From the NCBI GenBank assembly GCA_947502495.1, contig CANNAC010000009.1:1-64000 (forward strand): DNA of 64,000 nucleotides, in the 5' to 3' direction. This document shows positions 9,086-18,806 of the stretch, piece by piece. Position numbers and translations under genes: made by a program. The stretch is from an uncultured Flavobacteriaceae bacterium (lineage in GTDB: Bacteria > Bacteroidota > Bacteroidia > Flavobacteriales > Flavobacteriaceae). Position 1 is the stretch's first letter. Each line of letters opens with the position of its first letter. Below the pieces are notes generated by a model, which saw only the letters and a program-made list of their open reading frames with translations, was not told the origin of the DNA and did no database searches.

Positions 9086-10616
9086 TCAAAAAAATAAGTT
9101 TATAATTATTTTCAATCTCAGTAACTTCAGTGTCTTTTAATTCAGAAAAATCTTTTTTTAATGCTCTTTTTGATAATACACCGTTGTTTTGTTCTAAAAA
9201 TCGAACTAAAGTAGCAACCATTTTATCTGGCATTTCAAAATGGTTATCAAGGTATCTTTTAAATGCATCGTAATTTTGCAGATAGTTTACTTCTTCTGGA
9301 ATTACACGCTTTAACGTATCATCAACACAATCGTATAAAAATTCGGCTTGTTTTGTTGCATCAAAATAACGATAAAAGTCTATGGTATTGTTTAAAACTA
9401 TCACATTATGGTCTTCCTTTTCTTTCCAGGAAATAAAATCTAATAGTGGATGCGAATAACTTTCAAGCGTCTTCCTATAATCATTAATATGGTCTAAAAT
9501 GGATGCTGATACCGGAAAAATAACACCTTGTTTCGTGAATTCCTTTTTAGCCAATATATGGTGTATAAGGTATCTGTGCAAACGACCATTACCATCAACA
9601 AATGGATGTATAAATACAAACCCAAATGCTATCGATGCTGATGCCAATACAGCATCATAAGCTACATCTTGCATTAACACATTGGCGCTAACCAATCCAT
9701 TTAATAACGATGCTAAATCTTCATGTTTTGCGGAGATGTGTTCCGGAATTGGTACGCCTGTACTTCTATCATGTTCACCAACAAATCCACCTTCATCTCT
9801 TAAACCTAGCTTTACAAATCTGGCATTTTCAATAACTATTTGCTGTAAACGCTCCAATTCTTCTATACTTAATGGTTTGTTACCAGCTTGTCCAATGGCT
9901 TTTCCCCAACGCATAGCGCGATTGGTTCCTGGATTTTCATTCTCTATAGTAAACGATGCTTTTGAGTCTTTTAGAAGTAAAAAGGAAGATGCACGTTGTA
10001 ACACATCTTTGTGGATACTGTTTAAATAGGTGTTTTTCTGCTCTGATAGTTTGGCGTTAATATAGCTATCTAGTTTATCGGTTTTAAATATTAATGGACA
10101 AAATTCGCGTGTACCAGGAAGGTTGTTTATAATACGATGTCTTGACGATTTTGTGCCTATGATGACGTATTGTAGTTTCTCATCAACAAGTGGTATGTAG
10201 TTTTTAATGCTTAAATCTTCAATAGGTAGTTTTTTATCAAAAAGCCATTCGTACAAAAACCAAATTTTTCTGCTATACTGACCTGTAGGCTCTAATTGTA
10301 GTAATGCAACGATGTCATTGAGCTTTAATTGTTCAAATAATTTTTTAAAAAACAAAAGGTTGATACCTTCATATTTTAATGCAAATACCAAATGTTTGTA
10401 CAACGTATCCTTAAAAGCAGTTCTAGAAGAGAATACTTTCCATTTTTCATTACTATAGCTACGTCTTTTATCACTTATTAGTGCTAACTGCTCTGGCAAA
10501 GGCATTGCCAATTGTAACGCCTCTATTATTGCACCATAACCCACAATTGTTGCCTCTTCAGGAGTTTTTAATCCGTGAAAAACACTTATTTTATGTGAAT
10601 ACTGTTTATGATTCAT
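9078..10616 (-). CDS. Fic family protein
   Basis: Canonical HPFVDGNGRLHR motif. Confidence 0.92.
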   Translation of the reverse strand: MNHKQYSHKISVFHGLKTPEEATIVGYGAIIEALQLAMPLPEQLALISDKRRSYSNEKWKVFSSRTAFKDTLYKHLVFALKYEGINLLFFKKLFEQLKLNDIVALLQLEPTGQYSRKIWFLYEWLFDKKLPIEDLSIKNYIPLVDEKLQYVIIGTKSSRHRIINNLPGTREFCPLIFKTDKLDSYINAKLSEQKNTYLNSIHKDVLQRASSFLLLKDSKASFTIENENPGTNRAMRWGKAIGQAGNKPLSIEELERLQQIVIENARFVKLGLRDEGGFVGEHDRSTGVPIPEHISAKHEDLASLLNGLVSANVLMQDVAYDAVLASASIAFGFVFIHPFVDGNGRLHRYLIHHILAKKEFTKQGVIFPVSASILDHINDYRKTLESYSHPLLDFISWKEKEDHNVIVLNNTIDFYRYFDATKQAEFLYDCVDDTLKRVIPEEVNYLQNYDAFKRYLDNHFEMPDKMVATLVRFLEQNNGVLSKRALKKDFSELKDTEVTEIENNYKLIFLND

Positions 10617-10642
10617 AGTTTATGGCGACAAACGTTTATTTT

Positions 10643-10686
10643 CAAATATATGGAATAATTAGGTACATTATTGGAATAATAGGTAT
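10643..10686 (-). promoter_or_regulatory. Putative fic-hsdR promoter: -7 TATATTTG plus two direct repeats
   Basis: Reverse strand TATATTTG at 10643-10650. Plus-strand TGGAATAATtAGGTA at 10651 and TGGAATAATAGGTA at 10672, 21-bp period. Confidence 0.5.
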
Positions 10687-10950
10687 AATTTATTTATTTA
10701 TTGTCAAAACAGGTTTTTAAGAATTGTCAAAAACGAGTTTTTTTATGGATTTATAGGTTATTTGTCATTTTTATTAGATAAAACAGGTATTAATAGAAGT
10801 CTATAAAGCTAAAAAAATGATGCGCAATACATAAAAAACAAGCGCATACTATTTATACTATAAAATTTTGCGCGCAAACATACTTAGACAAATAGTTCCT
10901 GAAACAACTCATATTTATCGGTGTTGTGTCGGTGTTGTTCTCTCCATATC

Positions 10951-12297
10951 TTAAACAAACATCTGTTGCAACAAGCCTTTTTTAAACTCCTGCGTTTTGG
11001 TTATTTGCGTTTGTACTGCTTCTATTTTTAAATCTATAGCGCTTAAATAAGTGGCTATTTTTTGTTGTTCTCCGAAACAAGGAAAAGGTATTTCAAGTTT
11101 GCGTATATCTCCTAATTGCAAATCCATAATTGTTGATTGATTTACTTTTGAAATTGCATTACGGTAAAACTCTCTAGTTTTGAAATACTGCATTAAATAT
11201 AGCGCTGAATTAACTTCATTATCAGTTAACCTAATAACGGCTATATTCTGAGTAATAGCAATAGAAAAATCTTCCATAAATCTCGCTGTATATCCTATAG
11301 TTCCTGTTTTAGTTAAAAATATATCACCTTTTTCAGGTTTAGCTTTATCAGAAAGTTTATTAAAATCTTCAATACTAATTTTAGGTGCTATTGAAAAATT
11401 CACTATACCTGAAGTTACCTCTCTAGCAGAAATCAATGGAATCCCATTTTGAACAAATTTTGGTCTAACAGTTAGTCCATAAGAAATATGATTACAAACC
11501 TCTCCCAACCGCTTCTCTTCCCAATCCGGAAATTCCGTTTCATTTGGTGAGATTGCGTCGTCCTGCGTCCTCGCAATGACGTCTGGTTTAAAGCGCAATT
11601 GTTGGCTAAACAGTTGTTGCATCACGCCTTTTTTGTATTGGGCTAACCTTTCTTTTTTTGTGGTTAGTTGCTGTAGTTTGGTATCTACTGCTGTTAGGAA
11701 ATTGGCTATTTTTTGTTGTTCTGGGAGTTTGGGAATATCTAATTCAATTTTAGACAGTCTTCCAGTTGCAATTCCTAAAACTTTAGATCCTTGAGCAATT
11801 GTCATAACTTGTTTTCTAACTTTCCAAGACTGCACCAAATATCCAGCAAAACCTTTTTGCATTTTATGCTTATTTGGTCTTGCTAAAAAAGTGTGCAAAC
11901 CAGCTAACGTTTTTTCATTATTAAGATTAATTAATTCAATAGTTTTTCCTACATCATTATAATCTTCAGAGGCATCAGCAATTACTAAATCTCCTTCTTG
12001 ACAATAATTTTCATCCTTAATTCGTGAAAAGTCAATATCTTCATTAATAAAAGGTACTATTTCTTTTTGGATATCAAAAAGCATAGAAAACTTGGTGTGA
12101 ATGTCTCCATAATGTATATTCTTAACCTTTCCACTTTCGTAATTCAAATTATCTCTAGAAAAAGAATTTGTTGTGTAAAATGAAAATATATCTCCATATC
12201 GTTTCTGCTCCCAATCACCTTCAAACGCTGCAAAGCGCAGTTTGGGTTTTAGCGGTTTTATATGTTTTGCTATGTTGTTCATATTATTGCTTTGCAT
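10951..12297 (-). CDS. hsdS: Type I restriction specificity subunit S
   Basis: Two TRD halves, each ending with LPEQQKIANFLTAVDTKL / FGEQQKIATYLSAIDLKI and KKG(V/L)(M/L)QQ(L/M)F. Confidence 0.95.
   Translation of the reverse strand: MQSNNMNNIAKHIKPLKPKLRFAAFEGDWEQKRYGDIFSFYTTNSFSRDNLNYESGKVKNIHYGDIHTKFSMLFDIQKEIVPFINEDIDFSRIKDENYCQEGDLVIADASEDYNDVGKTIELINLNNEKTLAGLHTFLARPNKHKMQKGFAGYLVQSWKVRKQVMTIAQGSKVLGIATGRLSKIELDIPKLPEQQKIANFLTAVDTKLQQLTTKKERLAQYKKGVMQQLFSQQLRFKPDVIARTQDDAISPNETEFPDWEEKRLGEVCNHISYGLTVRPKFVQNGIPLISAREVTSGIVNFSIAPKISIEDFNKLSDKAKPEKGDIFLTKTGTIGYTARFMEDFSIAITQNIAVIRLTDNEVNSALYLMQYFKTREFYRNAISKVNQSTIMDLQLGDIRKLEIPFPCFGEQQKIATYLSAIDLKIEAVQTQITKTQEFKKGLLQQMFV
11549..11582. repeat. 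REP-like element inside hsdS
   Basis: GATTGCGTCGTCCTGCGTCCTCGCAATGAC, same family as 63239-63334. Confidence 0.75.
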
Positions 12298-12341
12298 CTC
12301 GATACAATTCCGATAAAAAAATCGGAATCACTCGATGTGAC
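12298..12341. repeat. REP-like hairpin between hsdM and hsdS
   Basis: CTCGATACAATTCCGATaaaaaaATCGGAATCACTCGATGTGAC; resembles 42384-42432. Confidence 0.7.
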
Positions 12342-12348
12342 GTTATAT

Positions 12349-14043
12349 TTAAAAAGGAGTTTCAATGTTTAACTGTTTGCAAAAATCTGCAATGGTTGCA
12401 TCTGTTTCTTTTATGTCTTTATCTAATGCTTTTAAGTCTTTGGCTACTGTGGTTAAGTCTATGGGTTCTTCTTCTTCAAAAGTATCTACATAACGTGGTA
12501 TGTTTAGGTTGTAGTCGTTTTCTTTAACTTCGTCTAAAGTGGCAACGTATGAATACTTATCTATAGTTGCACTTCGCCTGCGCTCCGTGTGACAGTAGGC
12601 TCTGTAGGTTTCTACTATTTTATCAATATGTTCGTCTTGTAAAACGTTTTGTGTTTTTACTTTTTCAAAATGTTGGCTTGCGTCTATAAAAAGGATGCTT
12701 TCGTTTCTTTTTGGTGCTTCGACAAGCTCAGCATGACTTTTATTTTTTGTATTGGCATTGTTGTTAGATTGAGATCCTGAAACAAGTTCAGCATGACTTG
12801 CTACTTCTGTTCTATTTTTCTTCAATACTAAAATACAAGTTGGTATGCTTGTACCATAAAATATGTTTGCTGGCAAACCTATTACGGCGTCTAAGTAGTT
12901 TTTATCTTCTATTAGAAATTTACGTATGTGTCCTTCGGCTGCGCCTCTAAATAAAACACCATGTGGTAATACGCAAGCCATGGTTCCGTTATCGCCTAAT
13001 TGATGTACCATGTGTTGCACAAATGCAAAATCGGCTTTAGATTTTGGTGCTAGTTTTCCATAAGCCGAAAATCGATCGTCGCTCATAAATAATGGGCTTG
13101 CGCTCCAATTTGCAGAAAATGGCGGGTTGGCAACTATGGCTTCAAAACGTTTGTCTATATGGTTGGGGCTTGGGTTTACTAAGGTGTCTTCGTTATAAAT
13201 ATCGAAACGTTTGTAGTGTACGTCGTGCATAATCATGTTCATTCTGCACAAGTTATAGGTTGTCGGGTTACTTTCTTGTCCGAAAAACTCGCCCACTTCT
13301 TTTACTTCTTTCGCTACACGTAATAGTAAGGATCCTGATCCACAGGTTGGATCGTACACGCTTTTTAATTTGGTTTTATTGGTGGTTACTAATTGTGCTA
13401 GTATTTTAGAGACTTGCTGTGGTGTGTAAAACTCACCTGCTTTTTTTCCTGCGCCGCTCGCGAATTGTCCAATTAAGTATTCATAAGCATCTCCAAGAAT
13501 ATCACTATCGGTGTTTTCTAAATCGAAATCGATACCTTCTAAATGGGTAAGAACTTTTACTATGAGTTCGTTTTTAGCGTCTTCGGTTTTACCTAGTTTA
13601 GAACTTGTTAAATCTAAGTCTTCAAACAGGTTGCCAAAATCGTCTTCGCTTTCGCTTCCCATAGTACTTTGCTCTATGTTGGTTAGCACGTTTGCTAAGT
13701 CGCCAAGAATAAAGTTGTTTTTGTTACCAGAATTACCACGTTTGGCTAGCTCGCTAAACAGTTCGCTTGGTTTTAAAAAATAGCCTAGTTTATCTAAAGC
13801 TTCAAATTTAATGGCTTCTAGTAATGCTTCGGCTTCTTCATGTGCTTCAACAGTATCGTAATCTAAACCATCTGGTTTTAGAATTACGTTGGCGTAGAGT
13901 TCCATTTTCCGACTTAAATATTTATAAAAAATAAAGCCTAGTATATAATCTCTAAAATCGTCTGCATCCATATTACCACGAAGGTCGTTGGCAATATTCC
14001 ACAGGGTTTGTTTTAGTATTTGTTGTTTTTGTTCTTCAGACAT
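12349..14043 (-). CDS. hsdM: Type I restriction-modification DNA methyltransferase M subunit
   Basis: GEFYTPQQVSKIL, DPTCGSGSLLLRV, ANPPFSANW. Confidence 0.96.
   Translation of the reverse strand: MSEEQKQQILKQTLWNIANDLRGNMDADDFRDYILGFIFYKYLSRKMELYANVILKPDGLDYDTVEAHEEAEALLEAIKFEALDKLGYFLKPSELFSELAKRGNSGNKNNFILGDLANVLTNIEQSTMGSESEDDFGNLFEDLDLTSSKLGKTEDAKNELIVKVLTHLEGIDFDLENTDSDILGDAYEYLIGQFASGAGKKAGEFYTPQQVSKILAQLVTTNKTKLKSVYDPTCGSGSLLLRVAKEVKEVGEFFGQESNPTTYNLCRMNMIMHDVHYKRFDIYNEDTLVNPSPNHIDKRFEAIVANPPFSANWSASPLFMSDDRFSAYGKLAPKSKADFAFVQHMVHQLGDNGTMACVLPHGVLFRGAAEGHIRKFLIEDKNYLDAVIGLPANIFYGTSIPTCILVLKKNRTEVASHAELVSGSQSNNNANTKNKSHAELVEAPKRNESILFIDASQHFEKVKTQNVLQDEHIDKIVETYRAYCHTERRRSATIDKYSYVATLDEVKENDYNLNIPRYVDTFEEEEPIDLTTVAKDLKALDKDIKETDATIADFCKQLNIETPF
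12566..12594. repeat. REP-like sequence inside hsdM (translated as CHTERRRSA)
   Basis: GTTGCACTTCGCCTGCGCTCCGTGTGACA interrupts the sequence between VETYRAY and DKYSYVA. Confidence 0.6.
12706..12812. repeat. Two REP-like sequences inside hsdM (SHAELVSGS and SHAELVEAP)
   Basis: GCTTCGACAAGCTCAGCATGACT and GATCCTGAAACAAGTTCAGCATGACT about 60 bp apart, in frame. Confidence 0.75.
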
Positions 14044-14198
14044 TTAAAACTGTAATTTTAAGTTATTGAAATATGCTATTTCCTCTAATAGTAGTAATTA
14101 ACACGTATTAGAATAATCAGTTTATTAGGGAGAATCTAAATATATAAACTTTATTAAAACTGACTAGCTAATACATCGAAAAAAGGGGAAAGTTTTAT

Positions 14199-14924
14199 TT
14201 AATCTTCATCAAAAAAGAATTCATGAATATTTATGATATCACCTCGTCCTATTTGAACCAAATTTGAAGTTTCTTTTAAAAATATCCCTAATGTTCTTTC
14301 ATTATAAACGAGTTTCATGTCTTCAGAATAATCTGTAACTAAATACATATCTCCTAATAACTTAAAAAAAGGAATCTTTAGTTTGCTATCTAACTTTACG
14401 CCCTTATTTACAACACGGCCTTCTCTTAAGATAGTTTGCAATGTCCCTTGATTTTTTTCTTCGGAAGAAACACTTACATACGCAACCATCATATCCATCC
14501 ATTCGGTCTCATCGACGAGAAACCATATTACTTTATTAAAATTAATACCATATTGATTAATCCAACCTTGATTAGTAAAACCAAATAACACTTGCTTTTT
14601 ACCATCTAATTTAGGATGGTTCTGCGGACTAAATTCTTGAATTTTATAAATTATAACAGAGGTTCTGGATATGTCTTTTAACTTCTTACCATCAAAAGAC
14701 AAGGTTTTAAGAGAAAAGCTCGTCAACTCTGGATTATTAGATAATATATATTGTGTCGCTGTCAATTCCGCCTGCTCTTTCATTTGTTCTACAGCAGCTA
14801 TCCCTGCTCCTAAAGCCATTAAACCTCCAGCAAGTGCAGCAACATTATCTCCTTTATTTTGAGCTTCCGTTTTTTGTAGAAATAACACATTAATGATCAT
14901 TAAAAATAGAAATATTCTTTTCAT
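14199..14924 (-). CDS. Hypothetical secreted/membrane protein with signal peptide
   Basis: Start placed at MKRIFLFLMIINVLFLQKTEAQ within the track ORF. Confidence 0.6.
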   Translation of the reverse strand: MKRIFLFLMIINVLFLQKTEAQNKGDNVAALAGGLMALGAGIAAVEQMKEQAELTATQYILSNNPELTSFSLKTLSFDGKKLKDISRTSVIIYKIQEFSPQNHPKLDGKKQVLFGFTNQGWINQYGINFNKVIWFLVDETEWMDMMVAYVSVSSEEKNQGTLQTILREGRVVNKGVKLDSKLKIPFFKLLGDMYLVTDYSEDMKLVYNERTLGIFLKETSNLVQIGRGDIINIHEFFFDED

Positions 14925-15195
14925 GTTGGTCTTTTTATTTCGTGTTGATTTAAAAAAATAAATGTAGATATATGTATAGTTGATACCTGCTCCAAACTTA
15001 ATCCTTTTAAAAAACAATTCCTTACGGAAACCCGTAATTAAAAAAGCATTCCCTTTATTTGTTATTCTTCATTTTATACCTTTTCTTATCGACTAGCAAC
15101 AACTACTATAATGCTGTAAGTTTTTTAATAAAAACACGTCTAAAAGCGTATATTTATAAAGCATCATTTAACAAAACAAAGAAAGGAACTACGAT

Positions 15196-15657
15196 ATGCT
15201 TACTTGGAAAAATGTAATTGATTACACTGTAAATGGAAATCCAACTCCAGACCTAAGAGTCGAAAAAACGGAAAGCGAATGGAGCAAATTACTTACTCCA
15301 GAACAATTTAGAATTACCAGACACAAAGGAACCGAAGCACCGCATAGTGGCGCGCTTTGTAGTATTTATGACGAAGGACAATACAATTGCGTTTGTTGCA
15401 ATACGCCTTTGTTCGATTCTACTATTAAATTTACTTCCGGATCTGGTTGGCCAAGTTTTACTCAGCCTATACAAGAAAATGCCATCAAGTATGAAAAAGA
15501 TACTGCTTTTGGTATGGTTCGCGTAGAAGTGATGTGTAATACTTGTGATGCGCATTTAGGGCATATTTTCCCTGACGGACCAGCACCTAGCGGATTGCGT
15601 TATTGTATTAATTCTGCATCCATGCAATTAGAGAAAGGAAACGTAAATGAAAACTAA
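15196..15657 (+). CDS. msrB: Peptide-methionine (R)-S-oxide reductase
   Basis: SGSGWPSFTQPI, CxxC zinc motifs, HLGHIFPDGPAPSGLRYCINSASMQ. Confidence 0.96.
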   Translation: MLTWKNVIDYTVNGNPTPDLRVEKTESEWSKLLTPEQFRITRHKGTEAPHSGALCSIYDEGQYNCVCCNTPLFDSTIKFTSGSGWPSFTQPIQENAIKYEKDTAFGMVRVEVMCNTCDAHLGHIFPDGPAPSGLRYCINSASMQLEKGNVNEN

Positions 15658-16186
15658 AAACCTACAATTAGCCACTATTGGTGGTGGTTGTTTTTGGTGT
15701 ACAGAAGCTGTATTTCTAGAAGTAAAAGGCGTAAAAAAAGTAATTTCTGGTTATGCTGGGGGAACGGTTCCTGGGCATCCAACCTATCGTGAGATCTGTT
15801 CCGGATTAACAGGACATGCAGAAGTGATTCAAATTACTTTTGATGCCAACGTGATTTCTTATGAAGATATCTTGGTCATTTTTATGACCACACACGATCC
15901 CACCACTTTAAACCAACAAGGTGCCGATCGCGGAACGCAATATCGTTCGGTTATTTTTTATCATAATGAAAAGCAAAAGGAAATTGCCGAAGTGGTTCTT
16001 GCTGAAATTGCGCCGTATTACGAGAATACCATTGTAACAGAAATCAGTGCTTTTCCTGTTTTTTACGAAGCAGGAAAAGAGCATCAAGATTTCTACAAAA
16101 GTAATCCTGGTTTTGGCTATTGCTCTTTTGTAATCGACCCAAAATTAGCAAAGCTTAGAAAGCTACACAGCGATAAACTAAAATAA
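15647..16186 (+). CDS. msrA: Peptide-methionine (S)-S-oxide reductase
   Basis: GGGCFWCTEAVF, GYAGG, HDPTTLNQQGADRGTQYRS. Confidence 0.96.
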   Translation: MKTKNLQLATIGGGCFWCTEAVFLEVKGVKKVISGYAGGTVPGHPTYREICSGLTGHAEVIQITFDANVISYEDILVIFMTTHDPTTLNQQGADRGTQYRSVIFYHNEKQKEIAEVVLAEIAPYYENTIVTEISAFPVFYEAGKEHQDFYKSNPGFGYCSFVIDPKLAKLRKLHSDKLK

Positions 16187-16208
16187 GAAGTTTAAGGAAA
16201 GGGAACTA

Positions 16209-17771
16209 ATGAAACTAAATATACAAGATAAATTTAATAAAGAATTACCAGCAGATCCTATTCTGGATAACACAAGAAGACAGGTGGAAAACGCCTGTTT
16301 TTCTTATGTAGAACCTACAAAAACGGCAAATCCGGAACTCCTTCATGTTTCTCCAGAAATGCTACTAGAATTGGGTATCACTCCGGAAGAAGCTAAAAGC
16401 AAAGACTTTTTAAATGTCTTTACAGGAAATGCCATTTTACCAAATACCAAACCGTATGCGATGTGTTATGGCGGACATCAATTTGGAAATTGGGCAGGAC
16501 AGTTAGGCGATGGTCGCGCTATTAATTTAACCGAAGTTGCACACAATAACAAACATTGGGCAATCCAATTAAAAGGCGCTGGAGCAACGCCATATTCGCG
16601 TACTGCAGATGGTTTGGCGGTTTTACGTTCTTCCGTTCGGGAGTATTTATGTAGCGAAGCCATGTTCCATTTAGGCGTGCCAACCACCAGAGCTTTATCT
16701 TTAAGTATATCTGGCGATCAGGTATTGCGAGATATGTTATATGATGGCAATGCTGCTTATGAAAAAGGTGCTATTGTTTCGCGTATTGCTCCTAGTTTTT
16801 TACGCTTTGGAAGCTATCAAATTTTAGCAGCAAGACAAGATACCAAGACCTTAAAAACACTTGTAGATTATACTATAAAACATCATTTTTCGCATTTAGG
16901 AAACCCTAGTAAAGAAACCTATTTGCAGTTTTTTGAAACGGTTTTAAACGATACTATAAAAATGATTATTCATTGGCAACGTGTCGGTTTTGTACATGGT
17001 GTAATGAACACCGATAATATGTCTATTCTTGGGCTCACCATCGACTACGGACCGTATGGTTGGCTAGAAGGTTATGATGCCGATTGGACGCCAAATACTA
17101 CAGATAGCCAACATAAACGCTATCGTTTTGGTGCGCAGTTAGAAATTGGTCTATGGAATTTATTTCAACTAGCAAATGCGCTATATCCTTTAATTGGTGA
17201 AGCGGAAGGCTTAGAAAACATCTTAAATCAGTACAACGAAAAGGCTGCAGAACAATATGTAGCCATGATGCAAAGCAAATTAGGATTGTTTTTAGAAAGT
17301 AAAAATGATGTGTCTTTGATTTTTAGTTTAGATGAAATCCTTCAGTTAACGGAAACGGATATGACTATCTTTTTTAGAAACTTAAGTGCTTTTTCTGCGG
17401 AAAACCCTTCGGAAGGATTACAAATTATACAAGATGCTTTTTATACACCTGATTCTATTTCCGAGGAAATAAAGGAAAAATGGAACACATGGTTTACAGA
17501 TTATGCAAATCGTTTACAAAAGGAAAGTATTTCCGCGGAAGCGAGAAAGGAAAAAATGAATCAGGTGAATCCAAAATATGTCCTTCGTAATTATATGTCG
17601 CAATTAGCAATTGATGATGCAGACAAAGGCGATTACCAATTGATAGACGCATTATTTCAGATCCTTAAAAAACCGTACGACGAGCAACCAGAAAATGAAA
17701 AATGGTTTGCCAAGCGTCCGGAATGGGCAAGAAATAAAGTAGGTTGTTCTATGTTATCTTGTAGTTCATAA
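16209..17771 (+). CDS. selO: Protein adenylyltransferase SelO (YdiU/UPF0061)
   Basis: GGHQFGNWAGQLGDGRAINL, QLKGAGATPYSRTADGLAVLRSSVREYLCSEAM, GVMNTDNMSILG, C-terminal CSS. Confidence 0.95.
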   Translation: MKLNIQDKFNKELPADPILDNTRRQVENACFSYVEPTKTANPELLHVSPEMLLELGITPEEAKSKDFLNVFTGNAILPNTKPYAMCYGGHQFGNWAGQLGDGRAINLTEVAHNNKHWAIQLKGAGATPYSRTADGLAVLRSSVREYLCSEAMFHLGVPTTRALSLSISGDQVLRDMLYDGNAAYEKGAIVSRIAPSFLRFGSYQILAARQDTKTLKTLVDYTIKHHFSHLGNPSKETYLQFFETVLNDTIKMIIHWQRVGFVHGVMNTDNMSILGLTIDYGPYGWLEGYDADWTPNTTDSQHKRYRFGAQLEIGLWNLFQLANALYPLIGEAEGLENILNQYNEKAAEQYVAMMQSKLGLFLESKNDVSLIFSLDEILQLTETDMTIFFRNLSAFSAENPSEGLQIIQDAFYTPDSISEEIKEKWNTWFTDYANRLQKESISAEARKEKMNQVNPKYVLRNYMSQLAIDDADKGDYQLIDALFQILKKPYDEQPENEKWFAKRPEWARNKVGCSMLSCSS

Positions 17772-17846
17772 AACTAGAATTAAATTTAAAAAACAAATTG
17801 TCCGTCGTTTACACGGAAGGCTTTAAAAACACTAAAAACAAAGAAA

Positions 17847-18788
17847 ATGTTAGGACTTGGTACTGCAGCATTAGGAAGACCACAATACATCAATATACGA
17901 ACGGATAAAAATGTAAATCCGCATTTAGAAGTCTTTAAACAAAATAGTTTTAACGTATTAGAGCACGCGTACCAATTAGGAATTCGGTATTTTGATACTG
18001 CTCCTGGTTACGGATTAGCAGAAGATTTATTATTGGAATGGTTACAAACTAAAAACGATCCAACGATTGAAATTGCAACAAAATGGGGCTATACGTATGT
18101 CGCTAATTTTGATGCGAATGCAAAAGTGCATGAAGTAAAAGAGCATAGTTTGGAGAAGCTAAAGGAACAATGGGAAGTATCGAAGGCATTTCTTCCACAT
18201 TTAAAAATATATCAAATACATTCTGCAACCTTAGAAACTGGTATTCTAAATAACACCGATATTTTAAAGCATTTAGCTTTTTTAAAAAAGGAACACAATT
18301 TACAGATTGGGATTACAACCACTGGAAGCAACCAATTAGAAGTCCTTAAAAAAGCATTAGATGTTTCGGTGGAAGGAAAACAACTGTTTGATGGTTTTCA
18401 GATTACCTATAATATTTTAGATCAAAGTTTAGAAGCCATAGCGAAGGAACTAGTGCAACAAGACAAGAAAATCATTATTAAAGAAGGTGTTGCAAATGGT
18501 AGAATTTTTAGAAATAGTACGTATCCTGAGTACACTAAATTATATGATACTTTAGAAGCATTAGCAACAAAACACCAGGTTGGACCTGATGTCATCGCTT
18601 TAAAATTTTGTGAGCAAAACATTAAAAAGAGTATTGTTTTAAGTGGTGCTAGTAATATCGAACAATTAAAATCGAATCTTCAAGTAGATACAATCCCCTT
18701 ATCGGAAGAAGAAATAAATCTGTTAAAAAGCTTTAAAGTCGACCCAACGGCATATTGGCAAGAAAGAAAACAATTAGCTTGGAATTAA
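17847..18788 (+). CDS. Aldo/keto reductase
   Basis: YFDTAPGYGLAE, IEIATKWG, QIHS, SGASNIEQL. Confidence 0.88.
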   Translation: MLGLGTAALGRPQYINIRTDKNVNPHLEVFKQNSFNVLEHAYQLGIRYFDTAPGYGLAEDLLLEWLQTKNDPTIEIATKWGYTYVANFDANAKVHEVKEHSLEKLKEQWEVSKAFLPHLKIYQIHSATLETGILNNTDILKHLAFLKKEHNLQIGITTTGSNQLEVLKKALDVSVEGKQLFDGFQITYNILDQSLEAIAKELVQQDKKIIIKEGVANGRIFRNSTYPEYTKLYDTLEALATKHQVGPDVIALKFCEQNIKKSIVLSGASNIEQLKSNLQVDTIPLSEEEINLLKSFKVDPTAYWQERKQLAWN

Positions 18789-18806
18789 AAAACCCAGAAA
18801 CTTTTT

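Noticed and set aside
961-14043. Prophage or integrative element carrying the defence genes
   Set aside because: No integrase, phage structural genes or clear attachment repeats seen at the boundaries within the window
16209-17771. Selenocysteine recoding in selO
   Set aside because: The C-terminus uses a normal Cys codon (TGT) in CSS, and the stop is TAA; no internal TGA
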